NCBI RefSeq assembly: GCF_019891395.1
Contig: NZ_CP078143.1
Coordinates: 1,650,001-1,714,000, forward strand
Length of the DNA stretch: 64,000 nucleotides
Direction of reading: 5' to 3'
Origin: Nitratireductor kimnyeongensis
GTDB lineage: Bacteria; Pseudomonadota; Alphaproteobacteria; Rhizobiales; Rhizobiaceae
In this document: one piece after another, positions 8,804 to 18,364 of the stretch
Position numbering within the stretch: the first letter of the stretch is position 1
How the letters are laid out: each line of letters starts with the position of its first letter
The notes under the pieces: model-generated
Database searches by the model: none
What the model saw: only the letters and a program-made list of their open reading frames with translations
Told to the model about the DNA's origin: nothing
Made by a program: the position numbers and the translations under genes

Positions 8804-8834
8804 ATACGAACCGATTTAGATCGTCGGTTCGTAT
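8804..8834. promoter_or_regulatory. Perfect 11-bp inverted repeat in front of the lyxose isomerase gene
   Basis: ATACGAACCGA (8804-8814) and TCGGTTCGTAT (8824-8834) are exact reverse complements separated by nine bases. The element lies 13 bases upstream of the GTG start, so it would sit in the 5' leader or across the promoter. It could be a repressor operator or an RNA hairpin near the ribosome site. Its regulator is not identified. Confidence 0.6.
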
Positions 8835-8868
8835 CGCAAGACGGCCCTCGCGCCAAGGCGTTTGTTCT

Positions 8869-9105
8869 CTAGAACGCCTTGAAGGTCAAAGTGGTGAGCG
8901 AACGGCGAATGCCGGGCACATTGGCGATGTTCTCGCTGACGAATTTGCCGATATCGACACCGTCATCGATGTAGACCTTCATGAGCAGGTCGTAATCGCC
9001 GCTCGTGGAGTAAAGCTCCGAGGCGATTTCGCGCTTGTAGAGTTCATCGGCCACCTTATAGGTCTTGCCAGGTTTGCAGCGCAGTTGAACGAAGACAGGT
9101 CTCAT
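8869..9105 (-). CDS. Stand-alone Lrp/AsnC ligand-binding (RAM) domain protein
   Basis: From ATG at 9105 this is a 78-residue protein that corresponds only to the RAM effector domain of Lrp/AsnC regulators (FVQLRCKPGKTYKVADEL, then ASELYSTSGDYDLLMKVYID, then VPGIRRSLTTLTFKAF); the DNA-binding helix-turn-helix is absent. Such single-domain proteins bind amino acids and may form oligomers with full-length Lrp proteins. It follows the arylformamidase-like hydrolase gene by 55 bases on the same strand, so a role in sensing tryptophan, kynurenine or anthranilate is a reasonable guess. A longer ORF reading exists to 9156, but the domain itself begins at the chosen ATG. Confidence 0.85.
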   Translation of the reverse strand: MRPVFVQLRCKPGKTYKVADELYKREIASELYSTSGDYDLLMKVYIDDGVDIGKFVSENIANVPGIRRSLTTLTFKAF

Positions 9106-9160
9106 AAGGGCTCCATGGAGCGGATTCAAAACAGGTTTGGGCCACACTTGGCCCACAGGC

Positions 9161-10054
9161 TCATGCTGTCAACAGACAGCGCACCATCTGATGATCGGAA
9201 TCCGCAAGCCCGTCAATGACATCGAAATGATGGCGGTCGGGCTCTTCCACAGCGGTGGTATTGGCGCCAAGACCCACCCAGACATTCGCAAGCAAGGCGT
9301 TCTGCCGCAGGAATTCGCTGCGCTCCGAGGCCCCGACCCAGCACGTCAACCTCACGCCAGGCAAAGGCGCCAGCAAGGCCGGGCTTTCCACCTGCGCCTC
9401 TTCAGGGCTGATCTTCAGGCTCTCGTTCATGGCCGTCTTCATCATCGGACGCAGATCATGCACGCCGGAAATGGACAGAACGTGACGAAGACGTGACCGC
9501 ACATCCGCTGGCAGGGGCGACGTCTCACATGCCATGCGGGACGCGAGATGACCGCCCGCTGAATGACCCGTCAGGATAAGGGGACCAGCGACGCGTCCGG
9601 CAGCGGCAGAAACGGCATCGCAAATCTCGCGCACGATGCCGGAGATCGAATTTTCGGGACATAGCGTATAGGACGGCATGGCAACCGCATATCCATTGTC
9701 CACCGCCCCGGCAGCCAGATGCGACCAGTAACTCTTGTCGAGCCTCAACCAGAAACCGCCATGGATGAAAACCACAAGACCGGCGGGCTTGCCCTCCGGT
9801 AGAAAAAGATCAAACTGATTGCGTGCGCCATCGCCGTAGGGAAGGTCGAGCTCGGCCCGTCCTGCTGCAACAAGGGCATCGCGATAAGCTTGCGCGGGTT
9901 CAACCCAGATCCCGGGCCACCGGTCTCCCCGTGGAATGTTTGCTCCATTGGCGTAAGCATCGTCCCAATCGGATACCTGATGATAGAACACGCGCGACTC
10001 TCCCTCTCTCGGGGCCGAAACACCCTGCTTGGTCCTGCGGGTGTATTCTGTCAT
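9161..10054 (-). CDS. Alpha/beta hydrolase, arylformamidase (kynurenine formamidase) type
   Basis: This 297-residue serine hydrolase has the HGGFW oxyanion motif at 98-102 and the nucleophile elbow GHSAGG at 163-168 (Ser165), with a late His in PDRHHFDVIDGL. That combination typifies the esterase-like kynurenine formamidases, which hydrolyse N-formylkynurenine to kynurenine and formate. The gene is divergent from an operon that includes tryptophan 2,3-dioxygenase, the enzyme that makes N-formylkynurenine, which supports the call. A GTG six bases upstream (10060) is an alternative start. It shares its promoter region with the anthraniloyl-CoA monooxygenase gene, where MarR-like half-sites lie. 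Other carboxylesterase activities are possible. Confidence 0.72.
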   Translation of the reverse strand: MTEYTRRTKQGVSAPREGESRVFYHQVSDWDDAYANGANIPRGDRWPGIWVEPAQAYRDALVAAGRAELDLPYGDGARNQFDLFLPEGKPAGLVVFIHGGFWLRLDKSYWSHLAAGAVDNGYAVAMPSYTLCPENSISGIVREICDAVSAAAGRVAGPLILTGHSAGGHLASRMACETSPLPADVRSRLRHVLSISGVHDLRPMMKTAMNESLKISPEEAQVESPALLAPLPGVRLTCWVGASERSEFLRQNALLANVWVGLGANTTAVEEPDRHHFDVIDGLADSDHQMVRCLLTA

Positions 10055-10094
10055 TCTCACACCGCGTCGTGTAGACTGCGACCAGATTGCATAT

Positions 10095-10124
10095 ATTTCA
10101 ACCTTAAAATTTCATACTTGAAAT
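10095..10124. promoter_or_regulatory. Candidate MarR operator between hydrolase and anthraniloyl-CoA operon
   Basis: The region holds ATTTCA at 10095 and again at 10109, and the second forms an inverted repeat ATTTCA-TACT-TGAAAT (10109-10124). An ATTTCAA/TTGAAAT pair (10095-10101 and 10118-10124) encloses the whole. AT-rich inverted repeats of this size are what MarR repressors of aromatic catabolism bind, and a marR gene is third in the downstream operon. It lies 75 bases before the monooxygenase start and about 40 bases from the hydrolase start. Confidence 0.5.
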
Positions 10125-10198
10125 GTCGATTGTCCGGTGCGATGCTCCAAGCTTTCAATGCCAGGTGTTGAGCGATCCTGGGAGGAAGGAGCGCAAGC

Positions 10199-12490
10199 AT
10201 GAAAGTTGCAATTCTCGGCGGCGGCCCGGCAGGCCTTTACTTCGCGATCTCCATGAAGTTGCGCGACGCGTCTCACGACGTGACGGTCTTTGAGCGCAAC
10301 AAGGCTGACGACACGTTTGGCTGGGGCGTGGTTCTTTCCGACGAAACCCTCGACAATCTCGCAGAAAACGATCCGGTCAGCGCCGAACGCATTCGAGAGC
10401 ATTTCGCCTATTGGGACGACATCGCCGTGGTGCACAAAGGCGTGCGCACGCTCTCCACCGGCCATGGTTTCTGTGGAATTGGCCGCATGCGCCTGCTCAT
10501 CCTCCTGCAGGAGCGCGCCCGTGAGCTCGGCATCAAGCTGGAGTTCCAGACCGAGATCGACGACCCCCGTCCTTTCATGGCCGAATACGACATGGTGCTG
10601 GCGGCCGATGGCCTGAACTCAAGGACCCGCACCACCTTTGCGGATGTGTTCAAGCCCGACATCGACGTGCGCAAATGCAAATTCGTCTGGCTCGGTACCC
10701 ATCAGAAGTTCGACGACGCTTTCACCTTCATCTTCGAGAAGACCGAGCATGGATGGGTGTGGGCACACGCCTACCAGTTCGACGACGACACCGCGACCTT
10801 CATCGTGGAATGTGGGCCCGAGACCTGGGAGAAGTTTGGCTTCGGCGAGATGAACCAGCAGGAATCGATCGCCGTCTGCGAGCGGATCTTCAAGGATCAT
10901 CTTGGCGGCCACAGCCTGATGACCAATGCCAACCACATTCGCGGCTCGGCGTGGATCAACTTCCCGCGCGTGCTCTGCGAGCGCTGGTCGCACGAAAACA
11001 TCGCCCTGATGGGCGACGCCGCTGCCAGCGCCCACTTCTCCATCGGTTCGGGCACCAAGCTGGCGCTCGAAAGCGCCATTGCGCTGGCCGAATATCTCCA
11101 CACCGAACCGACACTGAAAGAAGCCTTCGACAAATACGAAGACGCAAGGCGGCTGGAAGTGCTGCGCCTTCAGTCGGCAGCGCGCAACTCGCTTGAGTGG
11201 TTCGAGGAGGTGGAGCGCTATCTCGATCTCGATCCGGTGCAGTTCAACTATTCGCTGCTCACCCGATCCCAGCGCATCAGTCATGAGAACCTGCGCCTGC
11301 GCGATCCCGACTGGCTCTCCGGCGCCGAAAGCTGGTTCCAGCAGCAGGCAGGCGCCGAGGACAATGCCGCCCGCGCGCCCATGTTCGCGCCCTACAAGCT
11401 ACGCGGCCTCACGCTGAAGAACCGCGTTGTCGTCTCACCCATGGCTCAGTACAAGGCAGTGGACGGCTGCCCGACAGATTGGCACATGGTGCATTATTGC
11501 GAGCGCGCCAAGGGCGGCGCGGGCCTCGTCTATATCGAGATGACCTGCGTCAGTCCGGAAGGACGCATCACGCCCGGCTGCCCCGGCTTCTACAAGCCCG
11601 AACACGAAGCCGCCTGGACCCGGATTGTCGATTTCATCCATCAGGAGACGGACGCGAAAATCTGTGCGCAGATCGGCCATTCCGGCCCGAAAGGCTCCAC
11701 CCAGCTCGGCTGGGAGGAAATGGATGCACCGCTGAAAGAAGGCAACTGGCCGATTCTCGCCGCCTCCGAGGTTTCATGGTCAGAAAAGAACCAGACACCC
11801 AAGGCCATGGATCGCGCCGATATGGACATGGTGCGCGACCAGTTCGTTTCCGCTGCTGAAATGGCCGAGCGTTGCGGGTTCGACATGCTCGAACTGCACT
11901 GCGCCCATGGCTATCTCCTGTCGTCCTTCATTTCGCCACTCACCAACCGGCGCGAGGACGATTATGGCGGCAGTCTCGAAAACCGGATGCGCTTCCCACT
12001 GGAGATCTTCCATGCGATGCGTGCCGTCTGGCCTGACGACAAGCCCATCTCGGTGCGCATTTCGGCCAATGATTGGGTCGGCGATGAAGGCGTGACGCCG
12101 GAGGAAGCCGTTGAGATCGCCCGCATGCTGCAGGAGGCGGGTGTGGACATCTGCGACGTCTCGGCCGGCCAGACCTCCAAACGTGCCCGACCCGTCTATG
12201 GCCGTATGTTCCAGACTCCCTTCTCCGACCGCATCCGCAACGAGACCGGCATGGCAACCATGGCCGTGGGCAACATCTACGAGCCGGACCATGTGAACTC
12301 GATCCTAATGGCTGGCCGCGCCGACCTCGTCTGCCTCGCCCGCCCGCATCTGGCCGACCCCTACTGGACGCTCCACGCTGCGGCAACTCTCGCAGACAAG
12401 GGCGTGACCTGGCCCGATCCCTATCTGCCAGGCCGCGATCAACTCTACCGGCTCGCCGAGCGCGCCGAGCAGATGACGGGGAAGGTGTGA
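10199..12490 (+). CDS. Bifunctional anthraniloyl-CoA (2-aminobenzoyl-CoA) monooxygenase/reductase
   Basis: This 763-residue fusion (about 85 kDa) combines two flavoproteins. Residues 1-390 form a FAD monooxygenase like salicylyl-CoA 5-hydroxylase, with [10 protein letters not shown] at 8-17 and [14 protein letters not shown] near 271. Residues 395-763 form an old-yellow-enzyme TIM barrel ([11 protein letters not shown], the [11 protein letters not shown] loop, and [15 protein letters not shown] with [11 protein letters not shown]). The same architecture and size define the Azoarcus evansii enzyme that hydroxylates and then reduces 2-aminobenzoyl-CoA to a non-aromatic 2-amino-5-oxocyclohexene-carboxyl-CoA. 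The CoA ligase, hydratase and dehydrogenase downstream fit that pathway. A salicylyl-CoA substrate is the main alternative. It is the first gene of a long plus-strand operon interrupted by a RIME1-like repeat. Confidence 0.85.
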   Translation: MKVAILGGGPAGLYFAISMKLRDASHDVTVFERNKADDTFGWGVVLSDETLDNLAENDPVSAERIREHFAYWDDIAVVHKGVRTLSTGHGFCGIGRMRLLILLQERARELGIKLEFQTEIDDPRPFMAEYDMVLAADGLNSRTRTTFADVFKPDIDVRKCKFVWLGTHQKFDDAFTFIFEKTEHGWVWAHAYQFDDDTATFIVECGPETWEKFGFGEMNQQESIAVCERIFKDHLGGHSLMTNANHIRGSAWINFPRVLCERWSHENIALMGDAAASAHFSIGSGTKLALESAIALAEYLHTEPTLKEAFDKYEDARRLEVLRLQSAARNSLEWFEEVERYLDLDPVQFNYSLLTRSQRISHENLRLRDPDWLSGAESWFQQQAGAEDNAARAPMFAPYKLRGLTLKNRVVVSPMAQYKAVDGCPTDWHMVHYCERAKGGAGLVYIEMTCVSPEGRITPGCPGFYKPEHEAAWTRIVDFIHQETDAKICAQIGHSGPKGSTQLGWEEMDAPLKEGNWPILAASEVSWSEKNQTPKAMDRADMDMVRDQFVSAAEMAERCGFDMLELHCAHGYLLSSFISPLTNRREDDYGGSLENRMRFPLEIFHAMRAVWPDDKPISVRISANDWVGDEGVTPEEAVEIARMLQEAGVDICDVSAGQTSKRARPVYGRMFQTPFSDRIRNETGMATMAVGNIYEPDHVNSILMAGRADLVCLARPHLADPYWTLHAAATLADKGVTWPDPYLPGRDQLYRLAERAEQMTGKV

Positions 12491-12514
12491 CGATGTTTTC
12501 CGAATGCCGGCTCT

Positions 12515-12625
12515 GCCCCTCATCCTCACCTTCTCCCCGCGCACGGGGAGAAGGTGGCATAGACGTCGCCGCTTCGTCCTTCTCCCCGCGTGCGGGGAGA
12601 AGGTGCCGGCAGGCGGATGAGGGGC
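12515..12625. repeat. RIME1-like rhizobial intergenic mosaic element
   Basis: The 111-bp element has perfect 11-bp terminal inverted repeats (GCCCCTCATCC at 12515-12525, GGATGAGGGGC at 12615-12625) and two internal palindromes: CACCTTCTCCCCG/CGGGGAGAAGGTG (12527-12556) and CCTTCTCCCCGC/GCGGGGAGAAGG (12578-12603). This is the layout of the RIME1 family known in Rhizobiales intergenic regions. It sits inside the anthranilate operon, where transcribed hairpins may affect mRNA stability or polarity. Confidence 0.85.
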
Positions 12626-12656
12626 ATCGCCGAACTTCAAAGAAAAGGCCAGCACA

Positions 12657-13415
12657 ATGACCAGTTCACGCCACGCACTCGTCACAGGCGGCGGAACGGG
12701 CGTTGGGGAAGCCGTCGCGCTTGCCCTTGCCGAAGCCGGCATCGACGTCACGATCTGCGGACGGCGCGCCGAACCGCTGGAAAAGGTCGCCGCACGGCAT
12801 GATCGCATCCACCCCCTGACCGCCGATGTAACCGACGAAGCCTCCATGCAGGCGCTCTATGAAACGGCGGAAGACGCCCGTGGCCCCTTCGACATCGTCA
12901 TTGCCAATGCAGGCACCGCATCCAGCGCGCCCGCCCACCGCACGAAGCTCGAAGACTGGAACCGCATCCTCGACGTCAACATGACCGGTGCGTTCCTGAG
13001 CGTGAAACCTGCCCTTTCCCCCATGGCCAAGCGCGGCAGCGGACGCATCATCTTCATTGCCTCGGTCGCGGGCCTTAAGGGCTATGCCTATGTCGCGCCC
13101 TATGTCGCCTCCAAGCATGGCGTCATCGGCCTGATGCGGGCGCTTTCGGTCGAACTGGTCAAGACCGGCGTGACAGTGAATGCCATCTGCCCCGGCTACG
13201 TCGAAACCGAGATGCTTGAAGAATCCATCGAGCGCGTGGTCGAAAAGACCGGGCGCAGCCACGAAGAAGCCCGCAAGGGTTTCGTCGAAGCCAATCCCCA
13301 TGGCCGGCTGATCCAGCCGGAGGAAGTGGCGGCGGCGGCATTGTGGCTCGTCAGTTCTGCTGCCTCGTCGGTCACCGGCCAGTCGATTTCCATCTCTGGA
13401 GGTGAAACATGGTAA
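12657..13415 (+). CDS. SDR family oxidoreductase, probable 3-hydroxyacyl-CoA dehydrogenase of the anthranilate pathway
   Basis: A 252-residue classical short-chain dehydrogenase: the NAD(P)-binding TGGGTGVG lies at 10-17, NAG at 84-86, and the catalytic Ser136, Tyr149 and Lys153 (YVASK) are all present; the C-terminal SITGQ-type element reads VTGQSISISGGE. Within this operon it is best placed as the alcohol dehydrogenase acting on a hydroxyacyl-CoA ring intermediate after dearomatisation. The marR gene downstream overlaps its stop codon, so the two are co-translated. Specific substrate is inferred only from neighbours. Confidence 0.8.
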   Translation: MTSSRHALVTGGGTGVGEAVALALAEAGIDVTICGRRAEPLEKVAARHDRIHPLTADVTDEASMQALYETAEDARGPFDIVIANAGTASSAPAHRTKLEDWNRILDVNMTGAFLSVKPALSPMAKRGSGRIIFIASVAGLKGYAYVAPYVASKHGVIGLMRALSVELVKTGVTVNAICPGYVETEMLEESIERVVEKTGRSHEEARKGFVEANPHGRLIQPEEVAAAALWLVSSAASSVTGQSISISGGETW

Positions 13416-13885
13416 GCGCTCCCCTGACGGCCGTAAAAAGCGGAGCCCCGGCAAAAGAACGTCTGCGCCTGTGGATCAGGATCTTGCGTGCCTCGCGTCT
13501 GATCGAAGCCGTCTTGCGGGAGAGGCTCAAGTCCCGTTTTGACACGACCCTGCCGCGCTTCGATGTGCTGTCCGCGCTCGATCGCGCACCCGAAGGCATG
13601 GCGATGAGCGACATTTCACGCTTTCTACTCGTCTCCAATGGCAATGTTACAGGCATCGTGGAGCGTTTGGTGACGGATGGTCTGGCCAGTCGCACCAAGC
13701 GCGATGGCGACCGCCGGACCTCCATCATCAAGCTGACACCCACCGGCAAGGAAGCCTTCGCTGCGATGGCCGAAGCGCATGAGCGCTGGATCGACGAACT
13801 TCTCGGCAATTTGCCGGAAGATGAGGCGCGGGCGCTTGCCGGCACCCTCAAGACATTCGAAAGCAATTGGGAGGGCGGCGTATGA
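13409..13885 (+). CDS. MarR family transcriptional regulator of the anthranilate operon
   Basis: The 158-residue protein has the MarR winged helix core (about 35-140): [38 protein letters not shown] as the recognition region, and the wing [21 protein letters not shown]. It starts inside the end of the SDR gene and its stop overlaps the hydratase start (ATGA), so it is embedded in the operon. MarR proteins in this position usually release DNA on binding an aromatic acid or its CoA thioester, here plausibly anthraniloyl-CoA. The likely operator is the ATTTCA/TGAAAT repeat upstream of the first gene. Confidence 0.88.
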   Translation: MVSAPLTAVKSGAPAKERLRLWIRILRASRLIEAVLRERLKSRFDTTLPRFDVLSALDRAPEGMAMSDISRFLLVSNGNVTGIVERLVTDGLASRTKRDGDRRTSIIKLTPTGKEAFAAMAEAHERWIDELLGNLPEDEARALAGTLKTFESNWEGGV

Positions 13886-14694
13886 GCTCCATGGCCGATC
13901 TAAAGCCGAAGCATTTCATCTGGCGCATGGAAGGCAGCGTCGCGCTTATCCAGCTCGACCGGCCCGACCGGAAGAACCCGCTCACCTTCGATTCCTATGC
14001 CGAGCTGCGCGACACGTTCCGTACCCTGCCCTATGCGGACGATGTCGACGCGGTTGTGTTCCTGCCCAATGGCGGCAATTTCTGCTCGGGTGGAGATGTG
14101 CACGACATCATCGGCCCGCTGATCGATATGGACATGAAGGGCCTGCTCGCCTTCACCCGGATGACCGGCGATCTGGTCAAGGCCATGATCGCCTGCAACA
14201 AACCGATCATTTCGGCGGTCGATGGCGTGGCGGTCGGGGCGGGCGCGATCATCGCCATGGCGTCCGACATGCGGCTTGCCACACCGGAGGCAAAGACCGC
14301 GTTCCTGTTCACCCGTGTCGGGCTCGCCGGCTGCGACATGGGTGCCTGCGCGATGCTGCCGCGCATCATTGGTCAGGGCCGTGCCGCGGAGCTGCTTTAC
14401 ACCGGCCGCTCCATGAGCGCCGAGGAAGGCGAGCGCTGGGGTTTCTATAACCGGCTCGTAGCCGCCGACGCACTGGAAGCGGAAGCCTTGAACATGGCCG
14501 CGCGGATTGCCGCCGGACCGACCTTTGCGCACGGCATCACCAAGACCCAGCTCAACCAGGAATGGTCGATGGGTCTTGAACAGGCCATCGAGGCGGAAGC
14601 ACAGGCGCAGGCCATTTGCATGCAGACAAAGGATTTCGAGCGGGCTTATCGTGCGTTTGTCGCCAAAGAAAAACCGGTGTTTGAGGGGGATTGA
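13882..14694 (+). CDS. Enoyl-CoA hydratase/isomerase family protein
   Basis: From the ATG at 13882 (overlapping the marR stop) the protein is 270 residues with a crotonase fold: [13 protein letters not shown] forms the first oxyanion-hole loop and [20 protein letters not shown] the second. In the active-site helix the glutamate equivalent to Glu164 of rat hydratase is kept (AAELLYTG), but the Glu144 position is not Glu (FTRVGLAG); instead an Asp follows in GCDMGA. Crotonases with that change often act on cyclic CoA esters as hydrolases or isomerases rather than simple hydratases. A ring-opening or hydration step on the dearomatised anthraniloyl-CoA product is therefore likely but not proven. 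Confidence 0.82.
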   Translation: MSSMADLKPKHFIWRMEGSVALIQLDRPDRKNPLTFDSYAELRDTFRTLPYADDVDAVVFLPNGGNFCSGGDVHDIIGPLIDMDMKGLLAFTRMTGDLVKAMIACNKPIISAVDGVAVGAGAIIAMASDMRLATPEAKTAFLFTRVGLAGCDMGACAMLPRIIGQGRAAELLYTGRSMSAEEGERWGFYNRLVAADALEAEALNMAARIAAGPTFAHGITKTQLNQEWSMGLEQAIEAEAQAQAICMQTKDFERAYRAFVAKEKPVFEGD

Positions 14695-15833
14695 TGCCTG
14701 ATCGCTCCTTCCTCGACTGGCCCTTCTTCGAACAGCGCCACCGCGACTGGGCCGATAAACTCGACACATGGTGCGCCAAGAACCTCCCCGTCGACCACAG
14801 CGATGTGGACGCCGCCTGCCGCGACCTCGTCGCCCGGCTGGGCGCTGCCGGTTTCCTCAAGCCCACCGCGCTCGACACCGCCAATCCCGGCCCGCTCGAT
14901 GTGCGCACGCTTTGCCTGACGCGCGAAACGCTGGCCCGACATGACGGTCTGGCCGATTTCGCCTTCGCGATGCAGGGGCTCGGCACCGGCGCGATCAGCC
15001 TGTTCGGAACGCAGGAGCAGCAGCAATGGCTCGACAAGACCCGCGCGGGCGAGGCGATCTCGGCCTTTGCCCTATCGGAGCCGCGCTCCGGGTCGGATGT
15101 GGCAAATATGGACATGTCCGCCACACGCGATGGTGCTGATTATGTGTTGTCCGGTGAAAAAACCTGGATCTCGAATGGCGGAATCGCCGATCTCTACACG
15201 GTCTTTGCCCGCACCGGCGAAGCGCCGGGCGCGAAGGGCATCTCCGCCTTTCTCGTCCCTGCGGACACGCCGGGGCTGGAGGTCGCAGAACGTCTGGACG
15301 TGATCGCGCCACACCCGTTGGCGCGGCTTGCCTTCAACGATGTGCGCGTGCCCGCCTCCGCCATGATCGGCAAGCCGGGCGATGGTTTCAAGATCGCCAT
15401 GTCGGTGCTCGATGTGTTCCGCTCAACTGTGGGTGCCGCCGCACTCGGCTTCGCACGCCGCGCGCTGGACGAGACACTTGACCGCGCCGGCAACCGCGAG
15501 CTTTTCGGCGCGCCGCTGTTTGACCTGCAGATGGTGCAGGGCCACATCGCGGACATGGCGCTGGATGTGGATGCCGCGGCCCTTCTCATCTACCGCGCCG
15601 CATGGACCAAGGACATGGGCGCGCCGCGCGTGACGCGCGAAGCTGCCATGGCAAAACTTTTTGCCACCGACAGGGCGCAGCAGGTCATCGACAAGGCAGT
15701 GCAGATTCATGGCGGCGACGGCGTGCGCCGCGGGCACATCGTGGAGAGCCTTTACCGGGAGATCAGGGCTCTGCGCATCTATGAGGGCGCATCAGACGTC
15801 CAGAAAGTCGTCATTGCACGGCAGATAAAATGA
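14694..15833 (+). CDS. Acyl-CoA dehydrogenase
   Basis: A 379-residue flavoprotein with the full acyl-CoA dehydrogenase signature: [15 protein letters not shown] and [10 protein letters not shown] in the middle beta domain, and the C-terminal helical domain with [33 protein letters not shown]. The glutamate of RIYEGAS is at the position of the usual catalytic base. The ATG overlaps the stop of the hydratase gene. In this operon it should oxidise an alicyclic or ring-opened CoA thioester derived from anthranilate; electrons would go to ETF. A TTG three bases upstream is a less likely start. Confidence 0.88.
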   Translation: MPDRSFLDWPFFEQRHRDWADKLDTWCAKNLPVDHSDVDAACRDLVARLGAAGFLKPTALDTANPGPLDVRTLCLTRETLARHDGLADFAFAMQGLGTGAISLFGTQEQQQWLDKTRAGEAISAFALSEPRSGSDVANMDMSATRDGADYVLSGEKTWISNGGIADLYTVFARTGEAPGAKGISAFLVPADTPGLEVAERLDVIAPHPLARLAFNDVRVPASAMIGKPGDGFKIAMSVLDVFRSTVGAAALGFARRALDETLDRAGNRELFGAPLFDLQMVQGHIADMALDVDAAALLIYRAAWTKDMGAPRVTREAAMAKLFATDRAQQVIDKAVQIHGGDGVRRGHIVESLYREIRALRIYEGASDVQKVVIARQIK

Positions 15834-15843
15834 GGGTGAACAC

Positions 15844-17463
15844 ATGCTCGGACCGACGGGTCACACAGACACATTTGCGCGGGATAACCTTCCGCCGCCG
15901 GATCAATGGCCGGAATTCTTGCTCGATGGTTTTGATTATCCCGACTATCTGAATGCCGGCGTCGAACTGACCGACCGCATGGTCGAGCGCGGTTTCGGTG
16001 ACCGTGTGGCGCTGATCGGCAATGGCCGCCGCCGCACCTACAAGGAACTGGCCGACTGGACGAGCCGCCTCGCCCACGCGCTGGTCGAGGATTACGGCGT
16101 CAAGCCCGGCAACCGCATCCTGATCCGCTCGGCCAACAATCCGGCCATGGTGGCGTGCTGGCTGGCTGCCACCAAGGCAGGCGCGGTGGTCGTCAACACC
16201 ATGCCCATGCTGCGCGCCGGCGAGCTGGCCAAGATCGTCGACAAGGCGGAGATCGGCCTTGCCCTGTGCGACACCCGCATCAAGGACGAGCTCGTCGCCT
16301 GCGCCAAGGACAGCAAGTTCCTCAAAAATGTGGTCGGCTTCGACGGCACCGCCAATTTCGACGCCGAGCTCGACCGCATCGCCCTCGACAAGCCTGTTCA
16401 GTTCGACGCGGTCAAGACAGGCCGGGACGATGTCGCGCTTCTGGGCTTCACCTCCGGCACCACCGGCACGCCCAAGGCGACCATGCATTTCCATCGCGAT
16501 TTGCTAATCATCGCCGATGCCTATGCAAAGGAAGTGCTTCAGGTCACACCGGACGACGTGTTTGTCGGCTCGCCACCGCTTGCCTTCACCTTCGGGCTCG
16601 GCGGTCTGGCGATCTTCCCCTTGCGTTTCGGCGCAACGGCGACGCTGCTTGAAAGCGCCACGCCGCCGAACATGATTGAGATCATCGAAAAATACCGCGC
16701 CACGGTAAGCTTCACCGCTCCCACCGCCTATCGCGCCATGATGGCGGCGATGGATGAAGGGGCGGATCTTTCCTCCCTGCGCGTTGCCGTTTCGGCTGGC
16801 GAGACACTGCCTGGCCCCGTGTTCGAGGCATGGACGAAAAAGACCGGCAAGCCGATACTCGACGGCATTGGCGCGACCGAGATGCTGCACATCTTCATCT
16901 CCAACCGTTTCGATGATCGCCATCCCGCCACCACGGGCCGCCCGGTGACCGGCTATGAAGCGCGGATCGTGGACGAAGACATGAACGAACTGCCGCGCGG
17001 CGAAACCGGGCGTCTGGCCGTGCGCGGCCCGACCGGCTGCCGCTATCTGGCCGACGAACGGCAGAAGGAGTATGTCCGTGACGGCTGGAACCTCACCGGT
17101 GACTCCTTCTATCAGGATGAGGACGGCCGCTTTCATTTCGCAGCCCGTTCCGACGACATGATCGTTTCGGCCGGTTACAACATTGCCGGCCCCGAGGTGG
17201 AGGCCGCTTTGCTTGCTCATGCCGATGTCATGGAATGCGCCGTCATCGGCGCTGCGAGCGAAGAGCGCGGACAGATCGTCGAAGCCCATGTGGTACTCGC
17301 CCAAGGGGTGGCGCGCGACGCGCTGACGGTGAAACGCCTTCAGGATCACGTGAAAGCGACCATTGCACCGTACAAATATCCGCGTTCCATCAAGTTTCTC
17401 GATGCCCTGCCCAAAACGGAGACGGGCAAGATCCAGCGTTTCCGACTGCGGGAGAAGAGCTGA
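15844..17463 (+). CDS. 2-aminobenzoate-CoA ligase (benzoate-CoA ligase family)
   Basis: The 539-residue acyl-adenylate enzyme has the P-loop [11 protein letters not shown] near 201-211, the substrate-pocket motif [23 protein letters not shown] in the A5 region, [10 protein letters not shown], and the C-terminal catalytic Lys529 in [10 protein letters not shown]. The sequence is of the benzoate-CoA ligase type. Neighbouring anthraniloyl-CoA monooxygenase and an upstream tryptophan route make anthranilate the likely substrate, activated to 2-aminobenzoyl-CoA with ATP. It begins ten bases after the dehydrogenase stop and ends two bases before the tryptophan dioxygenase start. Confidence 0.87.
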   Translation: MLGPTGHTDTFARDNLPPPDQWPEFLLDGFDYPDYLNAGVELTDRMVERGFGDRVALIGNGRRRTYKELADWTSRLAHALVEDYGVKPGNRILIRSANNPAMVACWLAATKAGAVVVNTMPMLRAGELAKIVDKAEIGLALCDTRIKDELVACAKDSKFLKNVVGFDGTANFDAELDRIALDKPVQFDAVKTGRDDVALLGFTSGTTGTPKATMHFHRDLLIIADAYAKEVLQVTPDDVFVGSPPLAFTFGLGGLAIFPLRFGATATLLESATPPNMIEIIEKYRATVSFTAPTAYRAMMAAMDEGADLSSLRVAVSAGETLPGPVFEAWTKKTGKPILDGIGATEMLHIFISNRFDDRHPATTGRPVTGYEARIVDEDMNELPRGETGRLAVRGPTGCRYLADERQKEYVRDGWNLTGDSFYQDEDGRFHFAARSDDMIVSAGYNIAGPEVEAALLAHADVMECAVIGAASEERGQIVEAHVVLAQGVARDALTVKRLQDHVKATIAPYKYPRSIKFLDALPKTETGKIQRFRLREKS

Positions 17464-17465
17464 CC

Positions 17466-18299
17466 ATGGCAAGCCAGCCTGAGATCGATGACAACGGGGC
17501 AGCCAATATCAAGCCGCCCATGTCCTACAGCGACTATCTGCATCTGGAAAAGATACTCAGCGCGCAGGAGCCCCTGTCCGAAGCGCGCGACGAACTGCTG
17601 TTCATCATCCAGCACCAGACCTCCGAGCTCTGGATGAAACTCGCCATCACCGAAATCCGCTCCGCACGCGCTGCCATCGCCGAAGACCGCCTGCGCCCGG
17701 CCTTCAAGATGCTGACCCGCGTGGCGCGGATCTTTGAACAGCTCAACAGTGCGTGGGACGTGCTGCGCACCATGACGCCGAGCGAGTATTCCACCTTCCG
17801 CGATGCGCTTGGACAGTCGTCGGGCTTTCAATCCTGGCAGTACCGTTCCATCGAGTTTCTGGCCGGCAACCGCAATTTGGCAATGCTCAAGCCGCACTCA
17901 GATCTGCCGCAGATCACCGCACGGCTTGAAGAGATACTTGCCGAGCCCAGCCTTTATGACGAGGCACTACAGCTTCTGGCGCGCAACGGTTTCGACATCG
18001 GAGCGGATGCGGGGCGCACAAGCTGGCGTGACAAGCGCGAGGCCAATGATCAGGTCCAGGCGGCATGGAAGGCGGTCTACGCGCGGCCCGACGAGCACTG
18101 GGCGCTTTACGAGCTTGCGGAAAAATTGATTGATTTCGAAGACTATTTCCGCCGCTGGCGTTTCAACCACGTGACCACCGTCGAACGGATCATCGGGCTG
18201 AAACGCGGAACAGGCGGTACATCCGGCGTTTCCTACTTGCGCAAGATGCTGGATGTGGAACTATTCCCCGAGCTCTGGCGGGTCCGCACGGACATGTAA
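17466..18299 (+). CDS. kynA: Tryptophan 2,3-dioxygenase
   Basis: The 277-residue haem enzyme oxidises L-tryptophan to N-formylkynurenine. Typical family elements are [14 protein letters not shown] near the start, the substrate-side histidine in [28 protein letters not shown], and the haem-ligand region [15 protein letters not shown] followed by [15 protein letters not shown]. An open frame extends further upstream inside the ligase gene, but the ATG at 17466 gives the normal family length. It is cotranscribed with the anthraniloyl-CoA genes, joining ring opening of tryptophan to anthranilate use. Kynureninase, the step between, is not in the window. Confidence 0.93.
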   Translation: MASQPEIDDNGAANIKPPMSYSDYLHLEKILSAQEPLSEARDELLFIIQHQTSELWMKLAITEIRSARAAIAEDRLRPAFKMLTRVARIFEQLNSAWDVLRTMTPSEYSTFRDALGQSSGFQSWQYRSIEFLAGNRNLAMLKPHSDLPQITARLEEILAEPSLYDEALQLLARNGFDIGADAGRTSWRDKREANDQVQAAWKAVYARPDEHWALYELAEKLIDFEDYFRRWRFNHVTTVERIIGLKRGTGGTSGVSYLRKMLDVELFPELWRVRTDM

Positions 18300-18364
18300 C
18301 GGGGCGCGGGTAACAAAGCCGCTCATAGCGGTGTCAATGACAAGGGAACGTTGGGAGACTACAC

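Noticed and set aside
12515..12625. Repeats in the anthranilate operon considered as a CRISPR fragment
   Set aside because: The repeated units are palindromes in opposite or mosaic order with terminal inverted repeats, the layout of a RIME element; there are no regular spacers and no cas genes.
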